DNA from: Betaproteobacteria bacterium Ga0077527
Lineage (GTDB): Bacteria > Pseudomonadota > Gammaproteobacteria > Burkholderiales > SG8-41
Assembly (NCBI GenBank): GCA_001464815.1
Contig: LNDW01000022.1
Span: 202,290-266,289, forward strand
Length of the DNA stretch: 64,000 bases
Direction: 5' to 3'
Both the position numbers and the translations under genes were made by a program. Numbering within the stretch: position 1 is the stretch's first letter; each line of letters begins with the position of its first letter. This document shows positions 17,990 to 26,944 of this stretch, piece after piece. Under the pieces are notes generated by a model, which saw only the letters and a program-made list of their open reading frames with translations, ran no database searches and was not told the origin of the DNA.

Positions 17990-18877
17990 ATGAGCCTGCC
18001 TGCCCTGCCGCAATCGCTGGCGGTGGATACCCGCGGCCTTGACGATCTCAGGCTGCGCGCGCGCAATAATCCCGAAACCGCGCTGAAGGATGCCGCGAAA
18101 CAGTTCGAAGTGCTGTTCATGAACATGCTGCTCAAGAGCATGCGCGACGCGGTGCCGCAGGAGGGCCTGTTCGACAGCGAGCAATCCCGTTTCTACACCG
18201 CGATGCTCGACCAGCAGCTTTCTGAAAAGCTGTCCACGCGCGGCATCGGTCTAGCCGAGATCATGGTGCGCCAGTTGCAGCGCCAGAGCACGGCAGCCGC
18301 CGGGGATGCCGGCAGTGTGAACGGGGTGGGTGATGCCGTCGGGGTTGAACCCGCAGCCGGAGCCGCCGCCCCCGCCGGGCTTCAGCGCGGCACTTCGCCG
18401 GTGGGTGATGCGCGGACCTTCGTCAACCGCATGTGGCCGGAGGCAGCCGAGGCCAGCCGCGCCACCGGCATCCCGGCCCATTTCATCCTCGGCCAGGCGG
18501 CGCTTGAATCGGGCTGGGGCGCGCGCGAAATCCGCGGCACCGACGGCAGCGCCAGCCATAACCTGTTCGGCATCAAGGCCAGCCGCGGCTGGCAAGGCCG
18601 CAGCGTCGAGGTGACCACCACCGAATACAGCGATGGCGTGCCGCGCAAGACCGTGGAGCGTTTCCGTGCCTACGACTCATATGCGGCAGCATTCGAGGAT
18701 TACGCGCGACTGCTGAAAAACAATCCGCGCTACGCCGGGGTAGTCGAGGGCTCGCGCGACGCCGCATCCTTCGCGCGCGCATTGCAGCAGGCCGGTTATG
18801 CGACCGACCCCAACTATGCCGACAAGCTGACGCGGGTCATCAACAGCAATGTGCTGCGGCAGAGCCTGCTTGGCTGA
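17990..18877 (+). CDS. flgJ: rod cap / peptidoglycan hydrolase FlgJ
   Basis: FlgJ has two jobs: its N-terminal domain caps the growing rod and its C-terminal domain opens the peptidoglycan. The 295-residue product has the rod-binding part (DAAKQFEVLFMNMLLKSMRD) at about 35-55, a Gly/Ala/Pro-rich linker, and a glucosaminidase-type domain at about 140-290 with HFILGQAALESGWGAREI and HNLFGIKAS, in which the Glu of ALESGWG is the expected catalytic residue. This is the dual-domain form known in beta- and gammaproteobacteria. Confidence 0.96.
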   Translation: MSLPALPQSLAVDTRGLDDLRLRARNNPETALKDAAKQFEVLFMNMLLKSMRDAVPQEGLFDSEQSRFYTAMLDQQLSEKLSTRGIGLAEIMVRQLQRQSTAAAGDAGSVNGVGDAVGVEPAAGAAAPAGLQRGTSPVGDARTFVNRMWPEAAEASRATGIPAHFILGQAALESGWGAREIRGTDGSASHNLFGIKASRGWQGRSVEVTTTEYSDGVPRKTVERFRAYDSYAAAFEDYARLLKNNPRYAGVVEGSRDAASFARALQQAGYATDPNYADKLTRVINSNVLRQSLLG

Positions 18878-18896
18878 CGGCTGAGGAGAACACAAC

Positions 18897-20801
18897 ATGG
18901 CAACCGGTATTTTCGGCGTTGCGGTCAGCGGGCTCAACGCCGCCCAGGCCGGACTGGTGACGACCGGCCACAACATCGCCAATGCCAACACCGCCGGTTA
19001 TCACCGGCAGTCGGTGGTGCAGTCGGCGGCGACCCCGCAGTTCACCGGCTCCGGTTTTTTCGGCCAGGGTGTCAATGTCGATACGGTGGTGCGTAACTAC
19101 AGCGCATTTCTCGACGGCCAGGTGACGCGCGCCGAGGCACGTGCCTCGTTTTTCACCGCACAGTCGGCCCAGCTGGCGCAGCTCGACGGCCTGCTCGCCG
19201 ATCCTGCCGCCGGACTGTCGCCGGCCCTGCAGGCTTTTTTTGCCGCGGTCAATGAGGTGGCCTCGAATCCGGCTTCCCTGCCTTCGCGCCAGTCCATGCT
19301 GTCGGCTGCGCAGACGCTGGCCACGCGCTTTGGTGAAATGGACAGCCGTTTCGGCGAGCTGGCGGACGGCATCAATTCGCAGCTTTCCGGCAGTGTCTTG
19401 GGCATCAACAGCCATGCGCGGGAAATCGCGCTGCTCAACGAGCGCATCGTGGTCGCCCAAAGCGCCACCGGCAAGCCGCCCAACGACCTGCTCGACCAAC
19501 GCGACCGGCTGATCGGCGAACTCAACCGCATCGTGGGCGTCTCCACCGTGATCCAGGGCGACGGAGCGCTGAATGTCTTCATCGGCAGCGGGCAGAGCCT
19601 GGTGGTGGGCAACCAGTGGACACCACTGTCGCTGCAGGCGGCTGTTGATGACCCCGCGCGGCTCGAGCTGGCCTATCGCCAGGGTTCCTCCGCGGCGCCG
19701 ATCGCCTCGCGCAGCCTGCAGTCGGGCAGCCTCGGCGGGATGCTGGCGTTCCGCGATGGCGCGCTGACCGAGGCCCGCGACGGGCTAGGCCGGATCGCGA
19801 CGGTGCTCGCTTCGACCTTCAATGAACAGCACCGCCTCGGCCAGGACTTTGACGGCGCGGCGGGTGGCGTTTTTTTTGATCCACCGCAGGCCGCTGTCGC
19901 CGCCCGCGTTTCGAATACCGGCAACGCAGTGCTGGCCGCCGCCCTTGCCGATGTCCCGGCGCTGGAAGTGTCGCCCTATCGCGTCACCTACAGCGCTGGC
20001 AATTACCTGGTGACCCGGCTGTCCGACAACAGCACCACGTCCTGGGCATCGTTGCCGCAGACCATCGGCGGCGTGACGCTCAGTCTTTCCTCGGGCACGC
20101 CCGCCGACGGCGACAGTTTCGTCGTCGATCCGGTGCGTTACGGCGCGCGCAATTTCGGCGTGGCGATCAACGATGTCGCGAAAATTGCCGCTGCGGCCCC
20201 GATCCGCACCACCGTCGTCGCGGGAAATACCGGCACTGCCACGGTCAGCGCGGGCAGCGTCAACCCGCCGGCACCGCTGAATTCCAATTTGCAGCAGCCG
20301 GTCACGATCAGCTTTACCGGTCCGGGCACTTTTAATGTCAGCGGCACCGGCACCGGCAACCCCACGGGCCTGACCTACACCCCCGGCGCCGATATCAGCT
20401 ACAACGGCTGGACCATCCGCATCAGCGGCACGCCTGCGCCCGGTGACAGTTTCACGGTCGAGGCCAACAGCGGTGGCCGCGGCGACAACCGCAACGCGCT
20501 GCAACTGGCCGCTCTGCAGGGCGCGCAGAACCTCGTTGGCGGGCGTGCCGGTTACCAGAGTGCCTACAGTCAGATGGCCGGTAGCGCCGGTGCGCGTACC
20601 CGTGAGGCGCAGATTTCGGCCGAAGCCCAGGACCATGTGACCGCGCAGGCACGCCAGACCCAGCAATCGCTGTCCGGCGTCAACCTCGACGAGGAGGCAG
20701 CCAACCTGATCCGCTACCAGCAGGCCTACCAGGCCTCGAGCAAGGTGGTCGAAGTGGCCTCGCGGCTGTTTGAAACCCTGCTCGGGATTTCCGGGAGATA
20801 G
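18897..20801 (+). CDS. flgK: hook-filament junction protein FlgK
   Basis: FlgK (HAP1) is the first junction zone between hook and filament. The 634-residue product begins with GIFGVAVSGLNAAQAGLVTT and the ANTAGYHRQSVV motif and ends with NLDEEAANLIRYQQAYQASS. The middle is a large variable insert rich in Gly, Thr and Asn. Length is within the family's broad range. FlgN is its expected chaperone. Confidence 0.97.
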   Translation: MATGIFGVAVSGLNAAQAGLVTTGHNIANANTAGYHRQSVVQSAATPQFTGSGFFGQGVNVDTVVRNYSAFLDGQVTRAEARASFFTAQSAQLAQLDGLLADPAAGLSPALQAFFAAVNEVASNPASLPSRQSMLSAAQTLATRFGEMDSRFGELADGINSQLSGSVLGINSHAREIALLNERIVVAQSATGKPPNDLLDQRDRLIGELNRIVGVSTVIQGDGALNVFIGSGQSLVVGNQWTPLSLQAAVDDPARLELAYRQGSSAAPIASRSLQSGSLGGMLAFRDGALTEARDGLGRIATVLASTFNEQHRLGQDFDGAAGGVFFDPPQAAVAARVSNTGNAVLAAALADVPALEVSPYRVTYSAGNYLVTRLSDNSTTSWASLPQTIGGVTLSLSSGTPADGDSFVVDPVRYGARNFGVAINDVAKIAAAAPIRTTVVAGNTGTATVSAGSVNPPAPLNSNLQQPVTISFTGPGTFNVSGTGTGNPTGLTYTPGADISYNGWTIRISGTPAPGDSFTVEANSGGRGDNRNALQLAALQGAQNLVGGRAGYQSAYSQMAGSAGARTREAQISAEAQDHVTAQARQTQQSLSGVNLDEEAANLIRYQQAYQASSKVVEVASRLFETLLGISGR

Positions 20802-20806
20802 CCGTC

Positions 20807-22114
20807 ATGCGCGTAAGCACCAGCAGTCTTTACGAGGCCGGCGTCGGCGGCATGCTGCGGCTGCAGGACCAGCAGCTGCGCCTGCAGCAGCAGGTGTCCA
20901 CCGGGCGTCGCATCAATTCACCGGCAGACGATCCCATCGCCGCGGCGGCGGCGCTGGAAATCGGCCAGTCCCGATCCATGCAGGAGCAGTTCGGGCGCAA
21001 CATCGAAAGCGCGCGCAGCGCGCTCCTGCAGGGAGAGCAGGCCCTGGGCGACGCTACACGCGTGCTGCAGGACATCAAGACCCTGGCGGTGAATGCGGGC
21101 AATGGCGCGCTTTCCAACACCGACCGCCTCGCGCTGGCCACCGAGCTGCAGGCGCGGCATGACGAACTGCTCGCCATCGCCAATCGCCGCGACGGCAACG
21201 GGCATTACCTCTTTGCCGGATTCAAGGCCGACACGCCGCCCTTCCAGCAGAATGCCACCGGCGCGGTGGGCTACCAGGGCGACGAAGGCCAGCGCCTGGT
21301 GCAGATCGGCGCCAACCGGCGCGTTGCGGTCAGCGATTCAGGCGCCGCTGTATTCATGACCGTGCGTGAGGGGGATGGCCGCATCGTCGCCGCCGCCGCA
21401 CAGGCCAATGCCGGCAGCGCGATTGTCGGCACCACCGCTGCAGTCAACGAGGCTGCCTGGAATGATCCCGCCAATCCGCGGGACTTCTCGATCCGTTTCC
21501 ATGTCGATGCCACGGTGACGCCGGCGCAGACCACGTATGACATCGTTGATGCGGTGAACAACGTGTCGCTGCTCACCGGCGCGGCGCCGGCGGCGGGGCC
21601 GCACCTGCGCAGCTACAGCGAGGGTGCGCCCGTCGTGCTGCGTACGCTGGCTCCGCCAGATACCAACCCCGCGCCCTTTGATTTCGGCGCGACCGTGAAG
21701 GTTAGCGGCGCGCCTGCCGACGGCGATCGCATCGGGGTCCGCGCCGCCTCCACTCGCGACATGTTCGGCATTGTGTCCGACCTGATCGCCAGCCTGCGCC
21801 AGGGGCAGTCCACCACGGCGGCATCGGCGGCGGCCTACCGCAACCGCCTCGACACCGCACTTGCCGGGATCGACAACGCACTCGATCACGTGCTGCTGGT
21901 CCGCGCCGGTGCCGGCACGCGGCTGGCCGAGCTCGATACCGCGCAGACTTCGGCGGAGGATGCCGTGCTCAACCACCAGCAGAACCTGTCGAAGCTGCAG
22001 GATCTCGACTATGCCGCGGCGCTGTCGGAGCTGACGCAGCGGCAGGCTCAGCTTGAAGCCGTGCAGAAATCCTTCCTGCAGATCACCCGTCTGCGCCTGT
22101 TCGATTTCATCTAG
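20807..22114 (+). CDS. flgL: hook-filament junction protein FlgL
   Basis: FlgL (HAP3) is the second junction protein and is related to flagellin. The 435-residue product starts MRVSTSSLYEAGVGGMLRLQ, has the flagellin-like motif VSTGRRINSPADDPIAAAAA and ends in a flagellin-type helix with SKLQDLDYAAALSELTQRQ. Its 6-base spacing from flgK implies the same transcript. Confidence 0.96.
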   Translation: MRVSTSSLYEAGVGGMLRLQDQQLRLQQQVSTGRRINSPADDPIAAAAALEIGQSRSMQEQFGRNIESARSALLQGEQALGDATRVLQDIKTLAVNAGNGALSNTDRLALATELQARHDELLAIANRRDGNGHYLFAGFKADTPPFQQNATGAVGYQGDEGQRLVQIGANRRVAVSDSGAAVFMTVREGDGRIVAAAAQANAGSAIVGTTAAVNEAAWNDPANPRDFSIRFHVDATVTPAQTTYDIVDAVNNVSLLTGAAPAAGPHLRSYSEGAPVVLRTLAPPDTNPAPFDFGATVKVSGAPADGDRIGVRAASTRDMFGIVSDLIASLRQGQSTTAASAAAYRNRLDTALAGIDNALDHVLLVRAGAGTRLAELDTAQTSAEDAVLNHQQNLSKLQDLDYAAALSELTQRQAQLEAVQKSFLQITRLRLFDFI

Positions 22115-22125
22115 CGAGGACGCCG

Positions 22126-22569
22126 ATGGTGAACCGCCGCAGCCTGTGCAACCGAGTGGCCGCCGTACTTGCGGCGCTGACCCTGGCGGCCTGCGTGCCG
22201 GTGAGCGAGGAGGCGACCCGCGCGCCACTGATTCCGGACAAGGTGCTGCGCCTTTCCCCTTCGCTGTCGGTACCCCTGGAGGCGGTTGCCGCCGGTGCCA
22301 TCCTGTTCGTGGTGATCGACCCCCTGGCGCCAAACTGGGAGGTCGAAACACGGGCGCTGGGTGAAGGACGCTATGCCCTGGCGCTGACCATGAAGCGATT
22401 CGTATCAGGCGGTGACGGCGAGGCCTACCAGGTCATGCAGCGCGCGGCTGAACGCCTGCAGCGCGAGGCTGGCGCCGCCGCCTACGCGGTCGCTGCCTAC
22501 AGCGAGGGCATTGATTCGGGCGTGCCCGTTGCGAGGCGGGTTGCCCGCGCGCTGATCGAACTGCGCTGA
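22126..22569 (+). CDS. small lipoprotein of unknown function at the end of the flg operon
   Basis: A 147-residue product with a signal sequence and lipobox LAAC (Cys23 as the lipidation site). The mature part has no family that I recognise. It contains VEAVAAGAILFVVIDPLAP-like hydrophobic sequence followed by a mixed alpha/beta region (NWEVETRALGEGRYALALTM). The gene starts 11 bases after flgL on the same strand, so it is probably expressed with hook-filament junction genes. A role in outer-membrane steps of flagellar assembly is a guess from position only. It ends 7 bases from the convergent fliR. Confidence 0.75.
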   Translation: MVNRRSLCNRVAAVLAALTLAACVPVSEEATRAPLIPDKVLRLSPSLSVPLEAVAAGAILFVVIDPLAPNWEVETRALGEGRYALALTMKRFVSGGDGEAYQVMQRAAERLQREAGAAAYAVAAYSEGIDSGVPVARRVARALIELR

Positions 22570-22576
22570 TGCCGTA

Positions 22577-23347
22577 TCAGCGGCTGAGGCTGAACAGCCT
22601 TTCCATGGCTTCGCGCAGCAGGCTTTCAATGGCGGGCGAAAGCCAGGGCAGGGTCAGCAGCAGTGCGGCGAAACCCACGGCGAGCGTGATCGGGAAACCG
22701 ATTGCGAAGACGTTGAGCTGGGGCGAGGCGCGGGTCAGCGCGGCGAGCGCGAGGTTCACCGTCAGCAGCGCCGCGATCACCGGCATTGCCAGCAGCAAGG
22801 CTGCGGAAAAGATGCCCGCCCCCCAGCCGGCGATGTCAAGCCAGCGGCCCTGCCCGGGCAGCATCCCCACCGGCAGGTCACGGAAGCTTTCGGCGAGCGC
22901 GGACAGCATCAGCAGGTGGCCGTTGAGGGCAAGGAAAATCAGCGTTGCCAGCACACCCAGGAACTGGCCGATCACCGGCATCTGCCCGGCGTTCTGCGGA
23001 TCGTAGAACATCGCGAAACCAAGACCCATCTGCAGACCGATCAGTTCGCCGGCCATTTCCACTGCGGTGAAGATCAGCCTGACCACGAAGCCCATGGTGA
23101 GCCCGATCAGCAGTTGCTGGGCAAAGATGCCGAGTCCGGCGAGTGAGTCCGGCGCGACCTGTGGTACCGGCGGCAGGGTCGGTGCGACGACGACGGTGAT
23201 CAGCAGCGCGAGGCCGAGGCGCACGCGCAGCGGAAAGCGCGGATTGCCGAACAGCGGCGCCGCGATGAGCAGGCCGAGGACGCGTGCGAAGGGCCAAAGG
23301 AAGGCGGCAAGCCAGGCCGAAAGCTCGGCACTGCCGATGGTCAGCAC
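22577..23347 (-). CDS. fliR: flagellar export gate protein FliR
   Basis: FliR is a membrane subunit of the FliPQR export core. The product is 256 residues, with about six hydrophobic segments and the conserved elements FARVLGLLIAAPLFGNPRFP, GELIGLQMGLGFAMFYDP and NVFAIGFPITLAVGF. The longest frame adds 27 out-of-family residues that overlap fliQ; GTG at 23347, 11 bases after the fliQ stop, gives the normal N-terminus (VLTIGSAELSAWLAAFLWP). Confidence 0.95.
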   Translation of the reverse strand: MLTIGSAELSAWLAAFLWPFARVLGLLIAAPLFGNPRFPLRVRLGLALLITVVVAPTLPPVPQVAPDSLAGLGIFAQQLLIGLTMGFVVRLIFTAVEMAGELIGLQMGLGFAMFYDPQNAGQMPVIGQFLGVLATLIFLALNGHLLMLSALAESFRDLPVGMLPGQGRWLDIAGWGAGIFSAALLLAMPVIAALLTVNLALAALTRASPQLNVFAIGFPITLAVGFAALLLTLPWLSPAIESLLREAMERLFSLSR

Positions 23348-23358
23348 GACATCCGCCT

Positions 23359-23628
23359 TCAGCCTATGGCGGAGGGGATGCTGGTGATGAGGCGGCGCAT
23401 GTAATCGGTGAGCAGCGTCAGCATCCACGGCCCTGATACCACCAGCATGATGAACACTGCGGCCAGCTTCGGGATGAACGACAGCGTCATCTCGTTGATC
23501 TGGGTGGCGGCCTGGAACACGCTGATCACCAGGCCCACGGCCAGAGCGGCCAGCAGCAGCGGTGCCGAAACCAGCAGGGTCATCTCGATGGCGGAGCGCG
23601 CGAGCGCGACCACGGTTTCGGGAGTCAT
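23359..23628 (-). CDS. fliQ: flagellar export gate protein FliQ
   Basis: FliQ is the small two-helix subunit of the export gate core. The 89-residue product is typical in length and sequence, with TPETVVALARSAIEMTLLVS, the segment GLVISVFQAATQINEMTLSF, FIPKLAAVF and the C-terminal PWMLTLLTDYMR. It lies between fliP and fliR as usual. Confidence 0.97.
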   Translation of the reverse strand: MTPETVVALARSAIEMTLLVSAPLLLAALAVGLVISVFQAATQINEMTLSFIPKLAAVFIMLVVSGPWMLTLLTDYMRRLITSIPSAIG

Positions 23629-23657
23629 TTATTTTCCTTGTTTTTCAATGATTTGCG

Positions 23658-24413
23658 TCATGACGGATAGAAGCTCTGTGCGAGCGATCCGATCAGCAGG
23701 TTCCAGCCGTCGACGAGCACGAAAAGCATGATCTTGAATGGCAGCGCGATCAGCGCCGGCGACACCATCATCATGCCCATCGACATCAGCACGCTGGCGA
23801 CGAGCATGTCGATGATGAGGAAGGGGATGAACACGATGAAGCCGATCTGGAAGGCGGTTTTCAGCTCGCTGGTGACATAGGCTGGCACCAGGATCTTCAG
23901 CGGCACCGCAGTGACATCGGCCGGCGCCGTTTCGCCGGACAGCCGCACGAACAGTTCAAGGTCGGTTTCGCGGGTCTGGCGCAGCATGAACTGGCGCAGG
24001 GGTTCGGCGGCCTTGGCCAGCGCCTGGTTGACGTCGAGTTTGTTCTCCACGTAGGGCTGGTAGGCCTCGGCATGGATGCGTTCGAGCACCGGCGACATCA
24101 CGAACAGGGTCAGGAACAGCGCCAGTCCGACCAGCACCTGGTTCGGCGGTGCGGTCGGCGTGCCCAGCGCCTGGCGCAGCAGCGAGAGCACGATGATGAT
24201 GCGGGTGAAGCCGGTCATCATCAGCAGCACCGCCGGCAGGAAGGTGAGCGAGGTCAGCAGCAGCAGGGTCTGGATCGACAGGGTCCAGGTCTGGCCGCCG
24301 CCGGGCGCGGGAGTGCTGGTCAGCGCCGGCAGCCCCGATTTTTGCGCGAGCACGGGTAATGCCAGCGTCAACAGCATTACGCCGGCAATGCGGCCGGCGA
24401 GCCTAGCGCGCAT
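23658..24413 (-). CDS. fliP: flagellar export gate protein FliP
   Basis: FliP is the main subunit of the export channel. The product is 251 residues, with a cleavable signal ([14 protein letters not shown]), the motif [40 protein letters not shown], and the C-terminal block [23 protein letters not shown] 24413 is chosen because it opens the signal peptide and overlaps fliO by 11 bases; upstream sequence in this frame is the fliO shadow. Confidence 0.96.
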   Translation of the reverse strand: MRARLAGRIAGVMLLTLALPVLAQKSGLPALTSTPAPGGGQTWTLSIQTLLLLTSLTFLPAVLLMMTGFTRIIIVLSLLRQALGTPTAPPNQVLVGLALFLTLFVMSPVLERIHAEAYQPYVENKLDVNQALAKAAEPLRQFMLRQTRETDLELFVRLSGETAPADVTAVPLKILVPAYVTSELKTAFQIGFIVFIPFLIIDMLVASVLMSMGMMMVSPALIALPFKIMLFVLVDGWNLLIGSLAQSFYPS

Positions 24414-24828
24414 GCTTGCGCTCCAGCGCGCGCTGCAGCCAGTCTGCGAGCCGCGCGGCCTGTGCCGGCGCTCCGGCGGACTGCGGGGGCAGTTCGCCGC
24501 GCGCCATGCTGTGCAGCGCATTGACGCTGCCGGGCGCCACGCCGACCACCAGCCAGGTGCCACCGATCTCGACCACCACCACGCGTTCGCGCTGGCCGAC
24601 TGCGGCCGCAGCGACCACGCGCAGCGCGCTGCCGCCGGCGAGGCCGTGGCCCGCCATCCGTTTCATCACCCAGCCCATGCCCAGCACCAGTGCGAGCACG
24701 ATGCCGAGCCCGAGCAGCATCTGCAGCAGGCCTGCGAACGACAGGGACGACGCGGCATCCGCGGCGTGTGCCGGGACGGCGGCGGCAAGCGCAGCAGCGC
24801 CGAGGACGTGAATGTGCAGGGTCTTCAT
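24403..24828 (-). CDS. fliO: flagellar assembly protein FliO
   Basis: FliO is a small membrane protein that helps FliP complex formation. The 141-residue product has an N-terminal signal or first helix, one strong membrane segment ([20 protein letters not shown]) and a basic cytoplasmic domain with the family-like [23 protein letters not shown] 24828 follows the fliN stop by 4 bases; a slightly longer in-frame start overlaps fliN. Confidence 0.93.
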   Translation of the reverse strand: MKTLHIHVLGAAALAAAVPAHAADAASSLSFAGLLQMLLGLGIVLALVLGMGWVMKRMAGHGLAGGSALRVVAAAAVGQRERVVVVEIGGTWLVVGVAPGSVNALHSMARGELPPQSAGAPAQAARLADWLQRALERKHAR

Positions 24829-24832
24829 GGGG

Positions 24833-25237
24833 TCAGCGGCGCAATTTGCGGATGCGTTCACTGGGCGTGATGATGTCAGTGAGGCGAATGCCGAACTTGT
24901 CGTTCACCACCACCACCTCGCCCTGTGCAATAAGGCAGCCGTTGACCAGTACATCCATCGGCTCTCCCGCCATGCCGTCGAGTTCGACCACCGAACCCTG
25001 GGCGAGCTGCAGCAGGTTCTTGATCGGCACCTTGGTGCGTCCGAGTTCGACCGTGAGCTGGACCGGAATGTCGAGGATCAGGTCGATATCACCCGGCGCC
25101 TCGTTGCGCGCGCCGCTGCCCGAGAATTTTTCAAAGATGGCCGCCGGGGTGCCGCGCATCGGCGCCGGATCGGCGGCGCCGGGGTCGGCAAGATTCGCTT
25201 CTGCCGCCGGCGCCGCGGCTGTGTTCTGTTCACTCAT
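24833..25237 (-). CDS. fliN: flagellar motor switch protein FliN
   Basis: FliN forms the lower part of the C ring and docks FliH for export. The product is 134 residues, with an Ala-rich variable N-terminus and a SpoA/FliN domain (LDIPVQLTVELGRTKVPIKN, GSVVELDGMAGEPMDVLVNG, EVVVVNDKFGIRLTDIITP). ATG 25237 is chosen for its position just after fliM. The order fliL-M-N-O-P-Q-R is standard. Confidence 0.97.
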   Translation of the reverse strand: MSEQNTAAAPAAEANLADPGAADPAPMRGTPAAIFEKFSGSGARNEAPGDIDLILDIPVQLTVELGRTKVPIKNLLQLAQGSVVELDGMAGEPMDVLVNGCLIAQGEVVVVNDKFGIRLTDIITPSERIRKLRR

Positions 25238-25251
25238 CTGATGGGCTCCGC

Positions 25252-26226
25252 TTAATTGGCGCCGGGTGCGAGCAGCCGCTCCACCTTCAGCGCATATTGT
25301 CCGTTCAGGATTCCGCACTTGCATTCCATCACCGGCACCCGGTCCACCTCGGCCACCAGCGGTTGCGGAATTTCAAGGCTGATCACATCGCCGATCTGCA
25401 TCGCCAGCAACTGCTGGATGGAAACCTCGCCACGTCCGAGGTTGACCACCATCTCGACGTCTGCGCTTTGCACACCGCTCGACATGCGGCGTATCCAGGC
25501 CTGGTCAGGTTCGGCGTCCTCTGCGCGCACCGCGCCGGAGAGACGGTCGCGTATCGGTTCGATCATCGAGTAGGGCAGGCAGATGTGCAGGTCGCCGCCG
25601 TCGGCGCCGAATTCGACCAAAAATGTAGTCACTGCGGCGAGGTCGGAGGGTGCGCCGGTGTTGACAAGCTGCATCGACAGTTCCGAACGCAAGTATTCCG
25701 GGGTCAGCGGATGCACCGGCGCCCACGCGCTTTCGAGGCTGGTGGTGACGATGCCGAGCAGGCGCTGGATGATGCGCTGCTCGGTGTGCGTGAAGTCGCG
25801 CCCGTCCACCGGCGTGTGCAGGCGGCCGCTGCCGCCGAACAGGCTGTCCACCACGGAGGACACCAGCGCCGGGTCGAACACCACCAGCGCCGTGCCGCGC
25901 AGGGGTTTCAGGCGGAGCAGGTTGATGCTCGCCGGCACCAGCAGGCTGCGGGTGAAATCGGCGTAATTCTGGATTTTGGCCGGGCCGACCGAGATTTCAG
26001 GTGCGCGGCGCACATAGTCAATGATGCCGGTGCGCAGCCGCCGCGAGAACGATTCGTTGATGCTTTCCAGCGTCGGCAACCGGCCCCGCTGGCCGCGATC
26101 ATGCGACGACAGGTCGAAGCTGCGCACGCCTTCAACCTGTTGCGGTTCGGCGGCTGCGTCCGGTTCACCGGTGACGCCCTGGAGCAGGGCATCCACCTCG
26201 TCCTGTGAAAGGAAATCCGTGCTCAT
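25252..26226 (-). CDS. fliM: flagellar motor switch protein FliM
   Basis: FliM is the C-ring protein that binds phosphorylated CheY. The 324-residue product opens with DFLSQDEVDALLQGVTGE, which contains the CheY-binding peptide, then a CheC-like middle domain and a C-terminal SpoA domain ending in MECKCGILNGQYALKVERLL. Its presence implies chemotactic control, although che genes are not in the window. Confidence 0.97.
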   Translation of the reverse strand: MSTDFLSQDEVDALLQGVTGEPDAAAEPQQVEGVRSFDLSSHDRGQRGRLPTLESINESFSRRLRTGIIDYVRRAPEISVGPAKIQNYADFTRSLLVPASINLLRLKPLRGTALVVFDPALVSSVVDSLFGGSGRLHTPVDGRDFTHTEQRIIQRLLGIVTTSLESAWAPVHPLTPEYLRSELSMQLVNTGAPSDLAAVTTFLVEFGADGGDLHICLPYSMIEPIRDRLSGAVRAEDAEPDQAWIRRMSSGVQSADVEMVVNLGRGEVSIQQLLAMQIGDVISLEIPQPLVAEVDRVPVMECKCGILNGQYALKVERLLAPGAN

Positions 26227-26241
26227 CTTGCCGCGACCGGG

Positions 26242-26841
26242 TTACTGGATCAGGAACGAGGTGAACAGCACACCCAGAATCACCGGCTGAACCGGCCGCG
26301 GCGTCTCGGCGGTTTCCGCTGGAGTGGTTTCCGCGGCCGCTTCAGGTGCGTCGGCGCGGGTATCACCTTCGGCCGCCGCGACGTTGACTGGCGGCGGGGC
26401 CGGTTTTTTCAGTGAGGCCGGATCGACGATTTTCGCCACTTCCTGCTGCAGTTCCTGGGCGAGCCTGCTCTTGCCTTCGGCCCGCAGCAGGTCGTTCGCG
26501 CTTTTCGCCGAAAGCACGAGCAGCAGGCGGTTGCGGATTTCCGGCATCTGGCCCTTGACCTTCTCGGCTATCGCGTCGCCGGCGACCTTGAGCGTGATGC
26601 CGACCTGCATGTAATGCTGGGGCGACCCTGCATCCGGACGCAGATTGACAGTGAATACTTCCAGCGGCACGAAGGCCGGCTGCACCACCGGGGCCGGCTT
26701 GGGGGCGCCGCTGTCGCGGCCCATCATCCACCACGCCACGCCGCCGCCGCTGCCACCGACCGCCAACGCACCCACCAGCAACAACAGCATTTTTTTCATG
26801 CCGCTCCCGGCTGCCGCCGGTGCCTGTTCCGCATCCGCCAT
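26242..26841 (-). CDS. fliL: flagellar basal body-associated protein FliL
   Basis: FliL surrounds the stator and supports torque under load. The 199-residue product has one membrane helix (KKMLLLLVGALAVGGSGGGV), a periplasmic stomatin-like part with FTVNLRPDAGSPQHYMQVGI, and IRNRLLLVLSAKSANDLLRA. Its C-terminus is unusual: after the conserved core there is an Ala/Pro/Thr-rich stretch ending PVILGVLFTSFLIQ, longer than many FliL proteins. It starts the fliLMNOPQR set. Confidence 0.93.
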   Translation of the reverse strand: MADAEQAPAAAGSGMKKMLLLLVGALAVGGSGGGVAWWMMGRDSGAPKPAPVVQPAFVPLEVFTVNLRPDAGSPQHYMQVGITLKVAGDAIAEKVKGQMPEIRNRLLLVLSAKSANDLLRAEGKSRLAQELQQEVAKIVDPASLKKPAPPPVNVAAAEGDTRADAPEAAAETTPAETAETPRPVQPVILGVLFTSFLIQ

Positions 26842-26944
26842 GACACCTCCCGCTTGATCATGAATAAGATTGTCCGGTCGTCCCTGCAGCGGCCAACGCC
26901 GGAGTAAACGTCGTTAACCCCTTCATCTCCCGCCTTCGCCCGGC

